From the NCBI GenBank assembly GCA_008921705.1, contig VFFE01007081.1:1479011-1543010 (forward strand): a stretch of 64,000 bases of DNA, read 5' to 3'. Below the pieces are notes generated by a model. That model was given only the letters and a program-made list of their open reading frames with translations. It was not told where the DNA came from and did not search any database. Positions 42,101-53,530 of the stretch are shown piece by piece. Both the position numbers and the translations under genes were made by a program. The stretch's first letter is position 1; each line of letters opens with the position of its first letter. Origin of the DNA: Burhinus oedicnemus (Eukaryota; Chordata; Aves; Charadriiformes; Burhinidae).

Positions 42101-44854
42101 TAGTGTCCTAAATATTATTAATTATTAAAGTAGCTGTGTTCTCTCATTTAAAGTAGTTATCCATCTGAATAATTGATAACATAATTGCTTGTGCTTATTC
42201 CTGTTACCTAAGGGCTTGTCTGTTTGCTGCTTGAACATAGCTATCTGGAAGGGGGCTACTGATAACATGTAAAATATTTTTTAGTGCTTATTCAAGAGGA
42301 TAAAAGGGTATTATAATTATAATGATTTCTGGTGAAGAATTGCTACTTCTACAAAATCTGTGCTATATTAGTGTCTCAGGGAGGAAACGTCACTATGGTT
42401 CACCTTGGGATGTTATACAGTAAGCAGTTGGTGTATTTTTGTGTTCCTCTCATTTTCTTTCAGCCGAACAGTTGCTGAACTGTATCCCTTATGCAGTAGT
42501 TTTGCTTAACAGCACCTGTAATCTCCTAGGACTCTTTGCTTCCCACATCTCAGATCAGACGGCAGCATGCAAAGCAGCTTAAAACCAGCAGAATGGCTCT
42601 CAAAGGATCAGAGGGGTGAACTGGTAAGGCTATGAAGAGGGGGAGGAAGGACGAAGAGGAACACGGACTGATCTCACGATCATGTGTGACATGTGGCAGC
42701 CATGCTTCAGTCCATGGGTCCTTGAGACTTGGCAGATTTTTGCCTAATGCTGTGAGAGAAAATTATAAATTATGAATAGGATTTGCGTGGACATTGTGTA
42801 AAGTATTCGATGGTTGTGCAGGAGGATTGGCTGTTGAGCACCAGGGTAGCGAGCTGCGCCCTGATTGCTGGGCCTCCAGTCCGTGCTGCAAAGGGGAGGT
42901 TTCTGTTATTACAATCCTACTGTTGCATTAGATACCTCCTACAGGTCATAAGTGGTTTTTTCACTTGCTACTGTAAACAGAAAGAAGAGCAGCCTCTCTA
43001 ATTATGTCCAGCTCCACTAATAGTCATAGGCATAGAAAACATGATAAATGAGTCATGATTCATTCTTTGGCTTACAGGTCTTTGACCTGGGAAGGTGTGG
43101 TATGCAAAGGGAAGGAGCTCTTTGCCCTGTCATAAAAATTGAAAGTTGTCTCAGCATCGTAAAAAAATATTATTAGTATGATGAAGGAAGCTGTAATCTC
43201 TATGGAAAGGAGGGGTCTAATTGTGATGCTTCAGCAGGGGAGTAGCTGTTGTGCCAACAGCTTGAGGGCTTTCTCAGCTTCTATACTAGATTGCACAAGA
43301 TGGATATAATACTATAGACTCTAGTTCTGTGACTAGTTTCATGCTACATTTTTGTAAACAGCTAAAGACCACAAGCTCTGGAGAAATTCTAGGTGGCTAT
43401 TGATTTGTAAGGATCTAGACAACCAATTGCAAAAATTTTGTAAATGGAGATTCTTGCCTATTTTTACATGTTAACAAAAAATAGCTGCCACTTCTTCTCA
43501 GTTAGTGGCACTGTAACAATTGACAAGTTTGCTCCCATGACTTTGCTTTAAGCAATTGTCATGCCACATACATAACAATGTGTGTGTTGGCTGCCTCCCT
43601 ACACTACTTTGTGATAGCAAAACAAGTACTCCTTCCATTCTTTGCCATAGCAGTGGAAAACAAACATCTGGCTGCCTGTCTCTTTGGAAAATATAAAATG
43701 CAACTTCTGAGAGAGTGTCTACATACCAGAGCATTGCTTTGTCAGAGAAATAATGCTTTATCTAAGAAAAAAAGCCCCAAAAACTTTAAAATCACAGTGT
43801 AAAGCATTAACATCTGGTTTAAAGTGTGTTAAGAGCCAACAACTCAATGTCAATTTGGTCTGACTTTACGGTATTACTTGCTTGATTATGGCTCTCGCTG
43901 GGGGAGCTGAGCATTTCGATATCATCCAAAGCCCCTGAGAACGATTCAAACCAGCTGGTATTCTCTATATTACATAATTACGAAGCACACGGTGCCGTTT
44001 GGCATACTGAAGAGACACTGGGGACCCACTTCTCAAAATATTTACGGCCTTTTATTCTTCTCTAAACAATCATTTGCATAGTAAAAGTGATATACAGCGC
44101 ACCAACATGCAGGTTTACTTTATTTTCACTTTCTCAAACTTACCTGGAAGTAGCTGTGTTTAGCACTGAGTAGGCAGAAGGGAGATGGAGCCAGCAGGAA
44201 TAAAGGCTCTAATGTTTCCAGGAAAAGCTTTATGTTCATTTGGTCAGTGAAAGATGAGGAATCTTTCAAAGAAAACCTGAAAGATGTATGAAAGGTCTCT
44301 TGCCTATGTGAAAGCATAGCATGAAACGTCTCCCCTGGAAGCGGAGAAGCTAGAAACCAGGAAAAGTTGCAAGTGAGCAAGATGGTCATGATGGGGTTGT
44401 TCACGTGTAGATGAGATGCAGTGGCTGCATCTTTATAAGAGTTGGGTGTGTATGTGTGTGTCTTTGTTTTGAATAACGTATTTTTGGTTGTGAGATCAGC
44501 TTCTTTATATGGCAAAATTGCTAAAACTGTATTTTATCTGCGGTGAACAAAAAGCCATGGAAGTTATCAATAGTTGAGATATCAGAAAAAAGAGGGGGGA
44601 AAGGAAAAAATCTGTTGAAGTTTCTATTACCATGTATTAGTCTGCAAGATTAAAAGTTACAAATGGTTAATGGAAACTGTCTCTCTTCTCCCTACCACAC
44701 CAATAAAATATATACACTTCTTGTACACATGCAACTTTCAAACTGCAAACCTCTATCTGATCTTAGCACCCACAACTTACCATCATGCCATGTATGGGAG
44801 GCATTGCACAATGTAGCTAAAGGCCTTCAAAGACCCAAATTCTTCTCAAGTTTT
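36166..44854. other. Unique non-coding sequence, no gene seen
   Basis: Contains the pyrimidine-biased block listed separately (36480-36965). The rest to 44.85 kb has no recognisable repeat. The segments 38.5-38.95 kb and 42.46-42.9 kb are richer in G+C but show no exon I can defend. At 43.86-44.12 kb the sequence is compositionally even, with an ATTTGCAT octamer at 44072-44079, and resembles conserved non-coding DNA. A 129-codon minus frame (44126-44515) lies next to it with no domain. The longest other frames are under 115 codons. Confidence 0.55.
36480..36965 (+). repeat. Pyrimidine-biased block
   Basis: Nearly 490 bases have a strong excess of C and T on the plus strand without being a simple tandem repeat: many CTCC, TCTTTC and CCTCTC words among ordinary sequence. 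Since stop codons need purines, a 142-codon frame (36493-36921) stays open, with a Ser/Leu/Phe/Cys-rich product of no recognised type; I do not call it a gene. It begins about 300 bases beyond the 5' edge of the large CR1. It may be a decayed polypyrimidine satellite or part of an unrecognised retroelement. Confidence 0.5.
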
Positions 44855-46330
44855 CACAGAATCACGGGGGTTGGAAGGGACCTCTGGAGATCATCTAGTC
44901 CAAACCCCCTGCCAGAGCAGGGTCACCTAGAGCAGGTTGCACAGGATGACGTCCAGGTGGGTTCTGAATGTCTCCAGAGTCGGAGACTCCACCGCCTCTC
45001 TGGGCAGCCTGTTCCAGTGCTCTGCCACCCTCAAAGGAAAGAAGTTCCTCCTCATGTCTAGATGGAGCTTCCTATGTTCAAGTTTGTGCCCGTTACCTCT
45101 TGTCCTATCACTGGGCACCACTGCAAAAAGACTGGTGCCATCCTCCCGGCACCCTTCCTTTAAGTATTTATAGGCATTGATGAGATCCCCTCTGAATCTT
45201 CTCCAGACTAAAAAGACCCAAGTCCCTCAGCCTTTCCTCATAAGATGTTCCAGCCCCCTAATCATCTTTGTAGCCCTCTGCTGTACCCTCTCCAGCAGCT
45301 CCCTGTCCTTCTTGAACTGGGGAGCCCAGAACTGGACACAGGACTCCAGGTGCAGCCTCACCAGGGCAGAGTAGAGGGGGAGGATAACCTCCCGCGACCT
45401 GCTTGCCACACACCTCTTGATGCACCCCAGGATGCCATTGGCCTTCTTGGCCACAAGGGCAAGTGGCTGGCTCATGGTCATCCTGTTGTCCACCAGGACT
45501 CCCAGGTCTCTTTCCACAGAGCTGCTTCCAGCAGGTCAGTCCCTAACCCGTACTGGTGCATGGGGTTATTCCTCCCCAAGTGCAGTACCTTACACTTGCC
45601 CTTGTTGAAATTCTTTAGGTTTCTCTCTGCCCAACTCTCCAGCCTGTCCAGGTCTTGCTGACTGGCAGCACAGCCTTCCGCTGTGTCAGCCACCCCTCCC
45701 AGTTTTGCGTCATCAGCAAACTTGCTGATGGTACACTCCATCCCTTCATCCAGGTCATTGATGAATATGTTGAACACTTCCTAAGCTTGCCTCTGAGGAT
45801 GCTGTGGGAGACAGTGTCAAAAGCCTTGCTGAAGTCAAGGTAGACAACATCCGTTGCCCTCCCCTCATCAGTTCATCCAGTCACGCCATTGTAGAAGGCT
45901 ATCAGATTAGTCAGACATGACTTCCCCTTGGTGAATCCATGTTGGCTACTTGTGATAACCTTCTTTTCCTCCAGATGCTTTGAGATGACGCCCAGAACGA
46001 GCTGTTCCATCATCTTTCCAGGGATGGAGGGGAGGCTGACTGGCATGTAGTTTCCCGGGTCTTCCTTCTTGCCTTTTTTTGAAGACTGGAGTGACACTGG
46101 CTTTCCTCCAGTCCTCAGGCACCTCGCCTGTTCTCCAGGACCTTTCAAAGATGATGGAGAGCGGCCCAGCAATGACTTCTGCCACCTCCCTCAGCACTCG
46201 TGGGTGCATCCCATCAGGACCCGTGGACTTGTGGATATCCAGTTTACTTAACTGATCTCTAACTTGATCCTCCTCAACCAAGTTTCTCCTATTAAATTCA
46301 TGTTTGTCAAAAGGAGTCACATACAGCCAT
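44855..46330 (-). mobile_element. CR1 LINE, second large copy, internally deleted
   Basis: A 5'-truncated CR1 of about 1.47 kb on the minus strand. The plus strand opens at 44855 with CACAGAATCACGGGGGTTGG, the reverse complement of a CR1 tail, followed by a UTR with the AGATCATCTAGTCCAAACCC and 'GCAGGGTCACCTAGAGCAGG' wording typical of one common avian CR1 subgroup. ORF2 remnants run from 44927 to 46320. The 5' limit is near the codons for DKHEFNRRNLVEEDQVRDQL. Everything upstream (ORF1, endonuclease, linker) is missing. A second lesion is a deletion inside the reverse transcriptase near 45780. It lies in the same orientation as the copy at 34-36 kb, about 8.7 kb away, with a different tail. 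Confidence 0.95.
44927..46320 (-). pseudogene. CR1 ORF2 (reverse transcriptase) remnant
   Basis: The frame opens at 46320 and holds the block LSKLDIHKSTGPDGMHPRVL, then [15 protein letters not shown] frameshift at about 46072-46080, in a run of seven A on the coding strand, shifts reading to a frame with [20 protein letters not shown] and [23 protein letters not shown] stands at 45873-45875, where the family normally has Trp. The first catalytic segment VYLDFSKAFDTVSHSIL is intact (about 45800-45845). The protein then jumps from GKLR to [11 protein letters not shown] at about 45779-45785; judged from the usual family length, 45-50 codons including the PQG motif are gone. FADD is intact (45709-45720). 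A further frameshift in the overlap around 45478-45517 leads to the '[20 protein letters not shown]' thumb region. Clearly dead. Confidence 0.93.
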
Positions 46331-47477
46331 GTTAAATGATAGATTAATGAATTTTTAAAGGCTTTCGTGCTGTGTAGTACAGATTTTCTCTCTGTTTTGT
46401 TTTGGTTTTAATTAAGAGATCATTTAAAGTACCTAGTTATGTTGTCTGTAGGGCTAAACCCCAAGTCTGTTGTCTTTTTATCCAGAAAGCTTCAAATCTG
46501 ATTTGAACCAAACTTTTACAGCTTATAAAATTGTTTTGGGGAGGAAAAAGTTATTAGCTGAAAGTGAGCATAGGCAAATTATTAGATACACTGTAGGGAG
46601 CCTGGTGTTTACATATTGTCCAGGATCTGAATGGTTGGTATGAACAGATATGATTACTTGTAAATCTCTGCACCCCTGCAGGGGGTGTTATCATTCAATT
46701 TCCACACAGCAAGGGTTACTGAAACTAATTTTTGGTGCCTGTTTGCTTCCCACTTTCAAGATGTTTTAATGCATCGCATAATTTGGACTGTAAGTGAAGG
46801 TATTATAAGTGCAGAATCAAAATGAGAAATGTAATGGCAGTCTGAATGGACCATTATAAGTGGTTTGCTGAGCACAGTGACACAGTATGGCAGGTGCCAC
46901 TGTGTAGTTAAACCTGCAGACTGCAAGCCTTACTGAATTCTTAACTATTTTTTGCTGTCTGGTCCACTGCAGAATTTGACTGAGTGCCAGTGAGTTTCAC
47001 ATCCGACTTCCTAAAGCTGTGCAAGAGGAAGGGCAAAGAAAGGATGCTTCTGTCACACAGAACAAGGAGACAAACACCTTTACCATGTTAGATAACCAGA
47101 AATAAGCAGACCATTGGATATCCCATTGCACTGTGTTTTAATTTAGGCATACCACCAGAGTACCTGCCACAGGAGATGCTAGAAAAGATTACCTTGAGCC
47201 TGCTGGGCAGCTGGAGTTGAACTTGTCTGTTTCCTTAGTTTCTCCAAGAAAATACCTGACTGCATTTTAATGTATGCTATTTCTGTAAGAGCTGTATGAG
47301 TGCTCAAATAGGAAACCATACCATTGATTGTTGCTTTATAGTTAATCTCATTGTCTGGTTCTCAGTCTTTATGATTCTGCTCATTTTGCCTTGTGAGCTT
47401 TCCTGAGCAGAGAGAACATCGTGAAGGAAAAAGGGATGAATTGAAGGAAAAAAGAGATTAATTTATGACACAAATGA
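46331..47477. other. Non-coding spacer between two CR1 pieces
   Basis: About 1.15 kb of non-CR1 sequence with no open frame worth noting. It contains an imperfect palindrome CACCCCTGCAGGGGGTG at 46671-46687. Compositionally even and without repeats, it could include conserved non-coding DNA, but nothing proves that here. Confidence 0.5.
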
Positions 47478-47972
47478 TCAATGAGCCAACAAAGGAAAAC
47501 CCTCTGCTGGACCACATAGTTACAAACAAGGAAGAATTGGTTAGGGATTTGAAGGAGGCGGGGCAGTCTTGGCTGCAGTCATCACAAAATGGAGAAGTTT
47601 AGGATCCTGCAAGGAGGTAACAAGGCAAAAAGCAGGATCACAACACTGGGCTTCAGGAGAACAGACTTTTGCCTGTTGATAGGCCTGCTTGGAAGGATCC
47701 CATAGGATATGGCCCTGGAGAGAAGAGGGGTCCAGGAGAGCTGGTTGATTTTCAGAGTTCTCCTCTTCTAAGCTCCATAATGGTCCAGCCTGATGTGCAG
47801 GAAGTCAGGCAACGTTAGCAGGAGACCTGCTTGGATGAACAAGGAATTCCTGACAGAACCCAAAAATAAAAAAGGTAGCAGATGAGGAGGAAGCAGGGGT
47901 AGGTGACTCAGGAGGGATATAGAGACACCGTCCAAGTGCACAGGGATGGGTTTAGGAAAGCCAAAGCCATGA
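47478..47972 (+). mobile_element. CR1 LINE, ORF2 linker fragment
   Basis: The plus strand reads the middle of CR1 ORF2, upstream of the reverse transcriptase. It begins near 'PLLDHIVTNKEELVRD', continues through a damaged 'EFRIL' block, then LGFRRTDFCLLIGLLGRIP (47646 onward), a TAG at 47703-47705, and DMALERRGVQESWLIF. It ends in the 'AWMNKEFL' and 'CTGMGLGKPKP' region near 47970. Neither the reverse transcriptase nor a 3' tail follows, so the piece is truncated at both ends. The usual 3' end is lost, which is uncommon for a fresh CR1 insertion and implies later deletion or rearrangement. It points away from the copy at 44.9-46.3 kb. Confidence 0.9.
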
Positions 47973-48280
47973 GCAAAAGGCCATGTACGAAAGAGGTGCT
48001 GATATAGGCTAAAGGCTTAGCTCTTGGGTCTCACAGACTGAGAATTTATTTTCAGAAGCGGATCTGTGTATCCTGGAACCTGTTATCCTAATAACAGCCA
48101 CAAAGCGTAGAAAGAAATCCAGATTTTTTTGTTCTGTGTTTGTGTCTTTTCTGTGTGTCATTTTTAGGCTTTTCTCAATGTTCTACTCGCCTAAGGACAA
48201 CACAAATTTAGCCACCCACTCAAATGAAGTGCAAGCTTTTATCAGGCATCCAATCTTCCAAACAAATACATTTTTGCTAT

Positions 48281-48380
48281 ATTCTGACATCTTTTAGGAC
48301 CCTTCTTACTTCTCTAGTTACTCAATATAGTGGAAAACCTAGTTCTGTCTTGTATGACTGTGTAGATGCTATGGGTTTTA
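48281..48380 (+). repeat. Diverged repeat pair, copy A
   Basis: Begins ATTCTGACATCTTTTAGGAC and aligns over about 100 bases with copy B at 49410-49505, sharing blocks such as ATTCTGACATCTTTTAG, CTTAC-TCTC-AG-TACT and CCTAGTTCTGTCTTGTATGA against CCTGGTTCCATCCTGTGTGA. By eye roughly two thirds to three quarters of the bases agree. Weaker similarity may extend about 70 bases to the left (CTCAA...GC-AGCTTT). It resembles neither CR1 nor any family I recognise. Confidence 0.6.
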
Positions 48381-49409
48381 AATGGGACAGGAAGGGAAGC
48401 TGCAATGTAGGGCAGAAATACTCCTGCGCTTTTGATAATTTACTCAGAAATAGCAGAAAAACTCTTGCACAGTAGGTCACTGAACTCCCAATGATACCGT
48501 CGCCCCTTCTAATCCAGACAAACAGTGTTCCCAGTCTATAACAGATACCTGAGGAGTGCCCCAGAAAAGTGAGCAATTCTGTCCATCTGCTCTCACCACA
48601 GAAAGAGAACAGTCAAGATAATGACATATCTGGTGAAGTTTATGTTCTTTCAGCACCACCCATTTTAACACTATGTTAACTTTTTCAAAAGCTATGCACT
48701 GGAGCATCCTATTAGCATGTATATATTTTTTAAAATAAAAATGCCCTTTGAGTTTGTATTTTGAGGTTGAATTTGAAGTCTGCAGAGGCAGAAGCTTAGA
48801 GATTTCAGCTACCTACTCCTTTCCATACATTCTCTGCTCATTCTGTCTGTGAAATCAAAGGAGAAGAAAGAGAGGCAACAGTGTCATTGACATAATCAAA
48901 TCTGGTAAAACAGATGATAGATTTAATGGAATTCCTCTGGAGCCTCGAAGTAAAATCCATAGATCAGCTATGAATAAATCAGCAAAAGTTTACCTACATG
49001 GATTTCAGATTTGTTGCCATAGCACACAACCTATTAAGGAAACTTGAATCAGTGTAAGAACACTTCACAATAAAAGTCTAATTTCTACTGATAGATCCCT
49101 TGAAGAAGACTGCACTCAGATCTCTAACCAGGGAATGGGTCCTTCCACAATGCGGCTGGAAGGATGTTGTGGATTGAACACCCACCTTCCTGAATGGGCT
49201 CTGGTCTCCATGCCAAAGAGATACAGGCTTTGCTTTTCACCCGGACGCTTCAAACACATATGCATGTAGATGAAAAGAGGATGTTTGACAAGAGTCAAAT
49301 TTAAAACACATTTTTGTCCCCTTGCTTGTAGGTTTTGCTCAACAGTTAATGCAGCTTTCAACTAGACAGGCTTTCTCTTTGTCACATCTCCAAAAGAGTA
49401 TTCCTTAGC

Positions 49410-49505
49410 ATTCTGACATCTTTTAGCACTTCTCTTACCTCTCCAGCTACTTTAATGTAGCGGTGACACCTGGTTCCATCCTGTGTGATTATGTTGTTGT
49501 TTATG
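49410..49505 (+). repeat. Diverged repeat pair, copy B
   Basis: Same orientation as copy A, 1.13 kb downstream. It starts ATTCTGACATCTTTTAGCAC and shares the ordered blocks described for copy A, with substitutions and a few small gaps. It could be an old local duplication or two insertions of an unrecognised old element. No protein reading is shared convincingly between the copies. Confidence 0.6.
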
Positions 49506-50725
49506 GCAACCAGAAAAAGCAGTTGTAGCTGGAAGCCTGTCTGCCATGATATAGATAGACCTTACTAGTAGATACTCAGAGCTGACTGTAAATTCAATTA
49601 ATTGCATGTGAGTATTTTTCTCTCCACAAACCTAAGATATTTTACAGTCTATTCTGTGTTCTAATCTGGTTCTGAAACAGAAACTTCAGTGAAAAGTAGC
49701 CATAATCCTCTTTAATGATACAGGCAGAGTGGACAGTGAATTGCATGTAGAACAGACAACATACCTCTCTAAACCTCTGCAAAATAGTGTAACTGCTTTG
49801 TTCTTTGTTAAGTTTAAATCCATTTTTTAGCTAGCAGATTCAACAATTTGTGTGGCACTACTACACAATTTAATGATATTTAATGATTTCATTCAATACT
49901 ATTATTAATAACATTCAACAAAAAGAACACTATTGTGAAAAAGCAATAATACCCCTTATACAGCTTAAATAAGGATGTAACCATTATTCTGTTGAATATG
50001 TGCCGTATCCTGATATGATTAACTTTAATTCATGTTGGAAAGACTTTTCACTTGTTACAAGAGAATAGGATTTTCTTTTATTGGCTTTAGTAATTACATG
50101 TATCTAGTACTAATTTTTCTCCTTTGCAAAAACATGCATAGTAATTTTTGTGTGCATGTATATTAACTTGAACTGCCTTAACTCTGTAAAGCTGCACTTT
50201 AAAAGTCTGTATATCTTGCAACAGGAAAAGAACCTTTATTGTGCTCAACTAGTGTGGAGATGTTCAAGGTGGATAATGCAGTTTGCGTTCTTCTGAAAAG
50301 GATTTGTGCAACTTTTTAAACATTGTTCTGTATGCCATTGTTCTAAATCATAATTGAACCCTTATTTGCTGAAAGGTTCTAAGAAACATCACTTTAAAAT
50401 ATGCCTTAAACCATTCAGTTGAAAGTGATACCTTTTTAAAATGCATGGCAGCTAGCATTTTGCTACTTGAAAAAAGAAAAAACCTAAAGCTTAATGAAGC
50501 AAACGCATCAATTAGGTAATTAGCTTAAAAAGCAAAAGGGAATTTCATGTCACTTTTACTTACTAAACCTTAGGATGTCTTACTAATTTAAACGTTAGAT
50601 TTTTCTCATAAAGAGGTCAATAGATTGTGTGCTTGTAACTTCATTTACGTAGATGGTAAAAATAGCAGACATAGAAAAGGAAATTTGTAAATTGATGCCT
50701 ACTATGGAAGAGTAGTTTGCTCTAA

Positions 50726-50751
50726 AATAGGTCTCAGCAATAGGTCTCAGC
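50726..50751. repeat. Perfect 13-base tandem duplication
   Basis: AATAGGTCTCAGC occurs twice with no spacer (50726-50738 and 50739-50751). The perfect copies suggest a recent slippage-type duplication. Confidence 0.9.
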
Positions 50752-52628
50752 ATATGAAATTAAAACGTTGATTAATGAAATCGTGCTTTGATTTCTTTAA
50801 TTCAGTTCCAGGAAGAACTTAAATAAGAATAGTGCACAATGAGAACATTGTATATTGAATGCTATGTTACAGTACCGGTAGTTATCCTTACAGCAGAACA
50901 TTTTAGTTTCCCTCTGTTAGAAGCTGATTACATCTGTTAGGGAGGCAGAGTTTCCAAGCTTTCTTTCTCTGCCTCTGCTTTATGGGATCCAAATGTGATT
51001 TCCCTGTTATGACTTATCTTTGCTTACTTAAACAGCTACGGGTCCTCACCGTTGTACTGCAAATGCAGGATGAGGCAGGTGAAAAGAAAGGATCCTTGCA
51101 ACTATGTCCTGATTTGTAAGATGACGTGACCTCCTTTAAAACAGCCAATAATCCATGTCAATTTCTAAAAAGCACCTAGTACCTCCCACCTCCTGTGAAT
51201 TATGTCTGCTGTTTTTTTGGTGGGTGAGGGTTGTTCTTTTTTATCTACACAATATTTTCCAGCCACAGTGTCCTAAGAAACTTGTGCAGGACCACACTGA
51301 AAATGAAACAGAGAACTTTGCTCAGTTTTACCTATTTCATAGGACTAATATGTAACCAATAAAGGCCCAAAGAAAGGGGCATCGGTATGATAGTTTTTAA
51401 AACAATGAAGTTACTAAGACATGTTGTGTATCTTTATAACCTGTTCTTGAAGGCTTTCGGTATAATCCTTAATCACTGGGTATCCCTAAAACTAAAGTTC
51501 CCTTGCATGAGGATTTTATAATCAAGTACCGTACCAGTGCTGATACAGTTCTTGATGCTGTCATTAGAAATTCTTTCAGATCACACTTTGATCATTTCTA
51601 GACTTCTGTTATTGCTTCCTCACATTGATTAATGTCCAAAGAAAATAGCTAATTAAAGAGATTCTACCTAGTTAAAACCCTGACCTTGAATTCTGACATC
51701 TTGTCTTTGCATGCAACATCTGCTCTTGGAGAGTGATTGACAACTGACTTTTCTTTGAAGCCCTAGGTCTTACCTATTTTTCTCAGAAAAGGATTTTCAG
51801 AGACTTGCCTAATTCTTCAAGGTTCTGTGAAAATCCCAGATTAATTCTTGATTCATTTGGCTATTGACTGCACAGCTCTTTTTCCATTATACTATTGGTC
51901 TCTGTCTTCAAATAAACTAAACTGTGTTTAATTGGATTTTATGGGTATCTTTCTTAGAGGTACTCGTAAGGTTCTTTAAACTCAATTTATAACTATTCTA
52001 TAAAGCTTAACTCTAACTCAAAACTGTAAATTCTGCAGACTGACCCAAAAAACTGAGTCATACCTACAGAGGAAAAGCTTACCATCAGGCTGTTCTGTAA
52101 GTTAGCTTTCTGTAAGTAAGCTGCCAACCTGACTGTATTTGGGATGTATCTGTATGGCCGCTATATGGCAGCTGAGGGCTTCTGTGCTTCAGCAGAGGAG
52201 CAATAGAAATGCAAAAATTTACTTGCCTATATCAAATTTCTGTGTGAATTCCTGTAACCTAGTTGCAACCAAAACACAATTCTTGAGAGTAAATCCTTAT
52301 AAAATAGACCAACATGCTTCAAAAGTCAGTTTGTACTTCTGTATATCATGAATCAAGGTCACTTGATGTGATCAATCTATTTCAGTTCTCCATTTTACCT
52401 TTGCTCTCTCCTCTTTCCCCTCCTTCATTTTCTACCTCATGGTTTGACCATAGTGCGGAAAGCTCTAGCACGGTCTGTGAGCCTACTCGCCTGCTGTTTG
52501 GCCTCCCTTCTGCTTAGGGACCATCTCATCTCTACACCCGCTTTTACTGCCATTACCTGTACTTCCAGTCTGCACAGGCCAACAGGCACAAAAGTAACTG
52601 GAATATTCTTGAAGAGGTTCAATTAAGC

Positions 52629-52650
52629 TTTTTTTTTTTTTTTTTTTTTT
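52629..52650 (-). repeat. T22 run; possible poly-A tail of a minus-strand retrocopy
   Basis: The plus strand has 22 consecutive T. Read on the minus strand it is A22 preceded, ten bases upstream, by AATAAA (plus-strand TTTATT at 52661-52666), the order expected of a reverse-transcribed mRNA tail. I found no matching target-site duplication and do not recognise the sequence to the right as an mRNA. A plain homopolymer run is equally possible. Confidence 0.4.
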
Positions 52651-53530
52651 CCAGTTTCTCTTTATTTGTGCCAGATTGGCTTAGCCTGCAATCTTACTAA
52701 GCCTAGCAGTGGCTTTTAGCTAAGCAACATTGCTGAGTGTGTCTAATTTCTCGCCCCATTGGCCTGCCAGCTCCAGTGGACTGGCTAAATGGTTGTGAAC
52801 TTGTCAGCACTAAAGGGCAAGAGGGCAAAATCTTGTTGTGCAGCTATAAAACCACTTCAGCAAAGCCATAAGGATTACAGACCGTTATTGCACTAGGATG
52901 CATAATATCATCTGAACCTTTCACAATATTGATACTAAAAAGTAAGAATCATGATGCTGCAAAACATGTGATGCTATGAAGCTATTTAGTTTACGTTTTA
53001 AGAGTCTAGGTCTTTCTCTCTTGCCTCACTAATGCTCTGTTTTCCAGAAAGTCTTGGTTTTATTGTGAATATGAGGACATTTCTCGGGGAGATTTTGCCT
53101 TATATTATCAGCTTTTTTGCTTGTGAGGACTCTCTCCCTCATTAGTGGACCCTCCCAGCTTCCCTTCAGGTCCCTCTGGTAGCCCCTGACCCCACACATA
53201 GCTTTTTACTGGTAGAAGTCCCTTTTGCAACCTTACTGGCGTGCACAAGCTGTGCTTGCAGTGCTGTCCCCATGCTTGGGCCAAGCTGGGATGAGTTTGG
53301 CATAACAAAATGTAGTGACTTGGAGAAGGGCCAGACCATGCGTGGGACTACAGAATGAGGCACAGGTCTGGTACCACCAATACCACAGTAACATTAATAT
53401 GTAATGCCTTTGATAGTACTAACAGGTTTCAGTTTATTGTTGTTCCAGGAAGAGGCTCCAAGCAATCGAGTTCATTCCTGACTCTTTGTCTATTACGTGT
53501 ATGCTCCTTATCTACCCAGGATGATGGGTT

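Larger units (their letters stand above)
47973..53530. other. Unique non-coding sequence with small repeats
   Basis: No gene is supportable. It holds the diverged repeat pair at 48.28 and 49.41 kb, a perfect 13-base tandem duplication at 50726-50751, and the T22 run at 52629-52650. The part just right of the T run (52.65-52.95 kb) is unusually even in composition. No domain is seen in the short frames. Confidence 0.55.

Noticed and set aside
44072..44079. Octamer ATTTGCAT as an individual POU-factor site
   Set aside because: The same octamer or its complement occurs several times in this AT-rich window (for example near 334, 4258, 59194 and 61690), so one instance is not evidence.
45245..45661. 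138-codon plus-strand frame
   Set aside because: It is the antisense shadow of the CR1 ORF2 remnant at 44.9-46.3 kb.
44855..47972. Twin-priming (5' inversion) of a single CR1 to explain the head-to-head pieces
   Set aside because: About 1.15 kb of non-CR1 sequence separates the two pieces; twin priming would leave them adjacent. Independent insertions or later rearrangement fit better.
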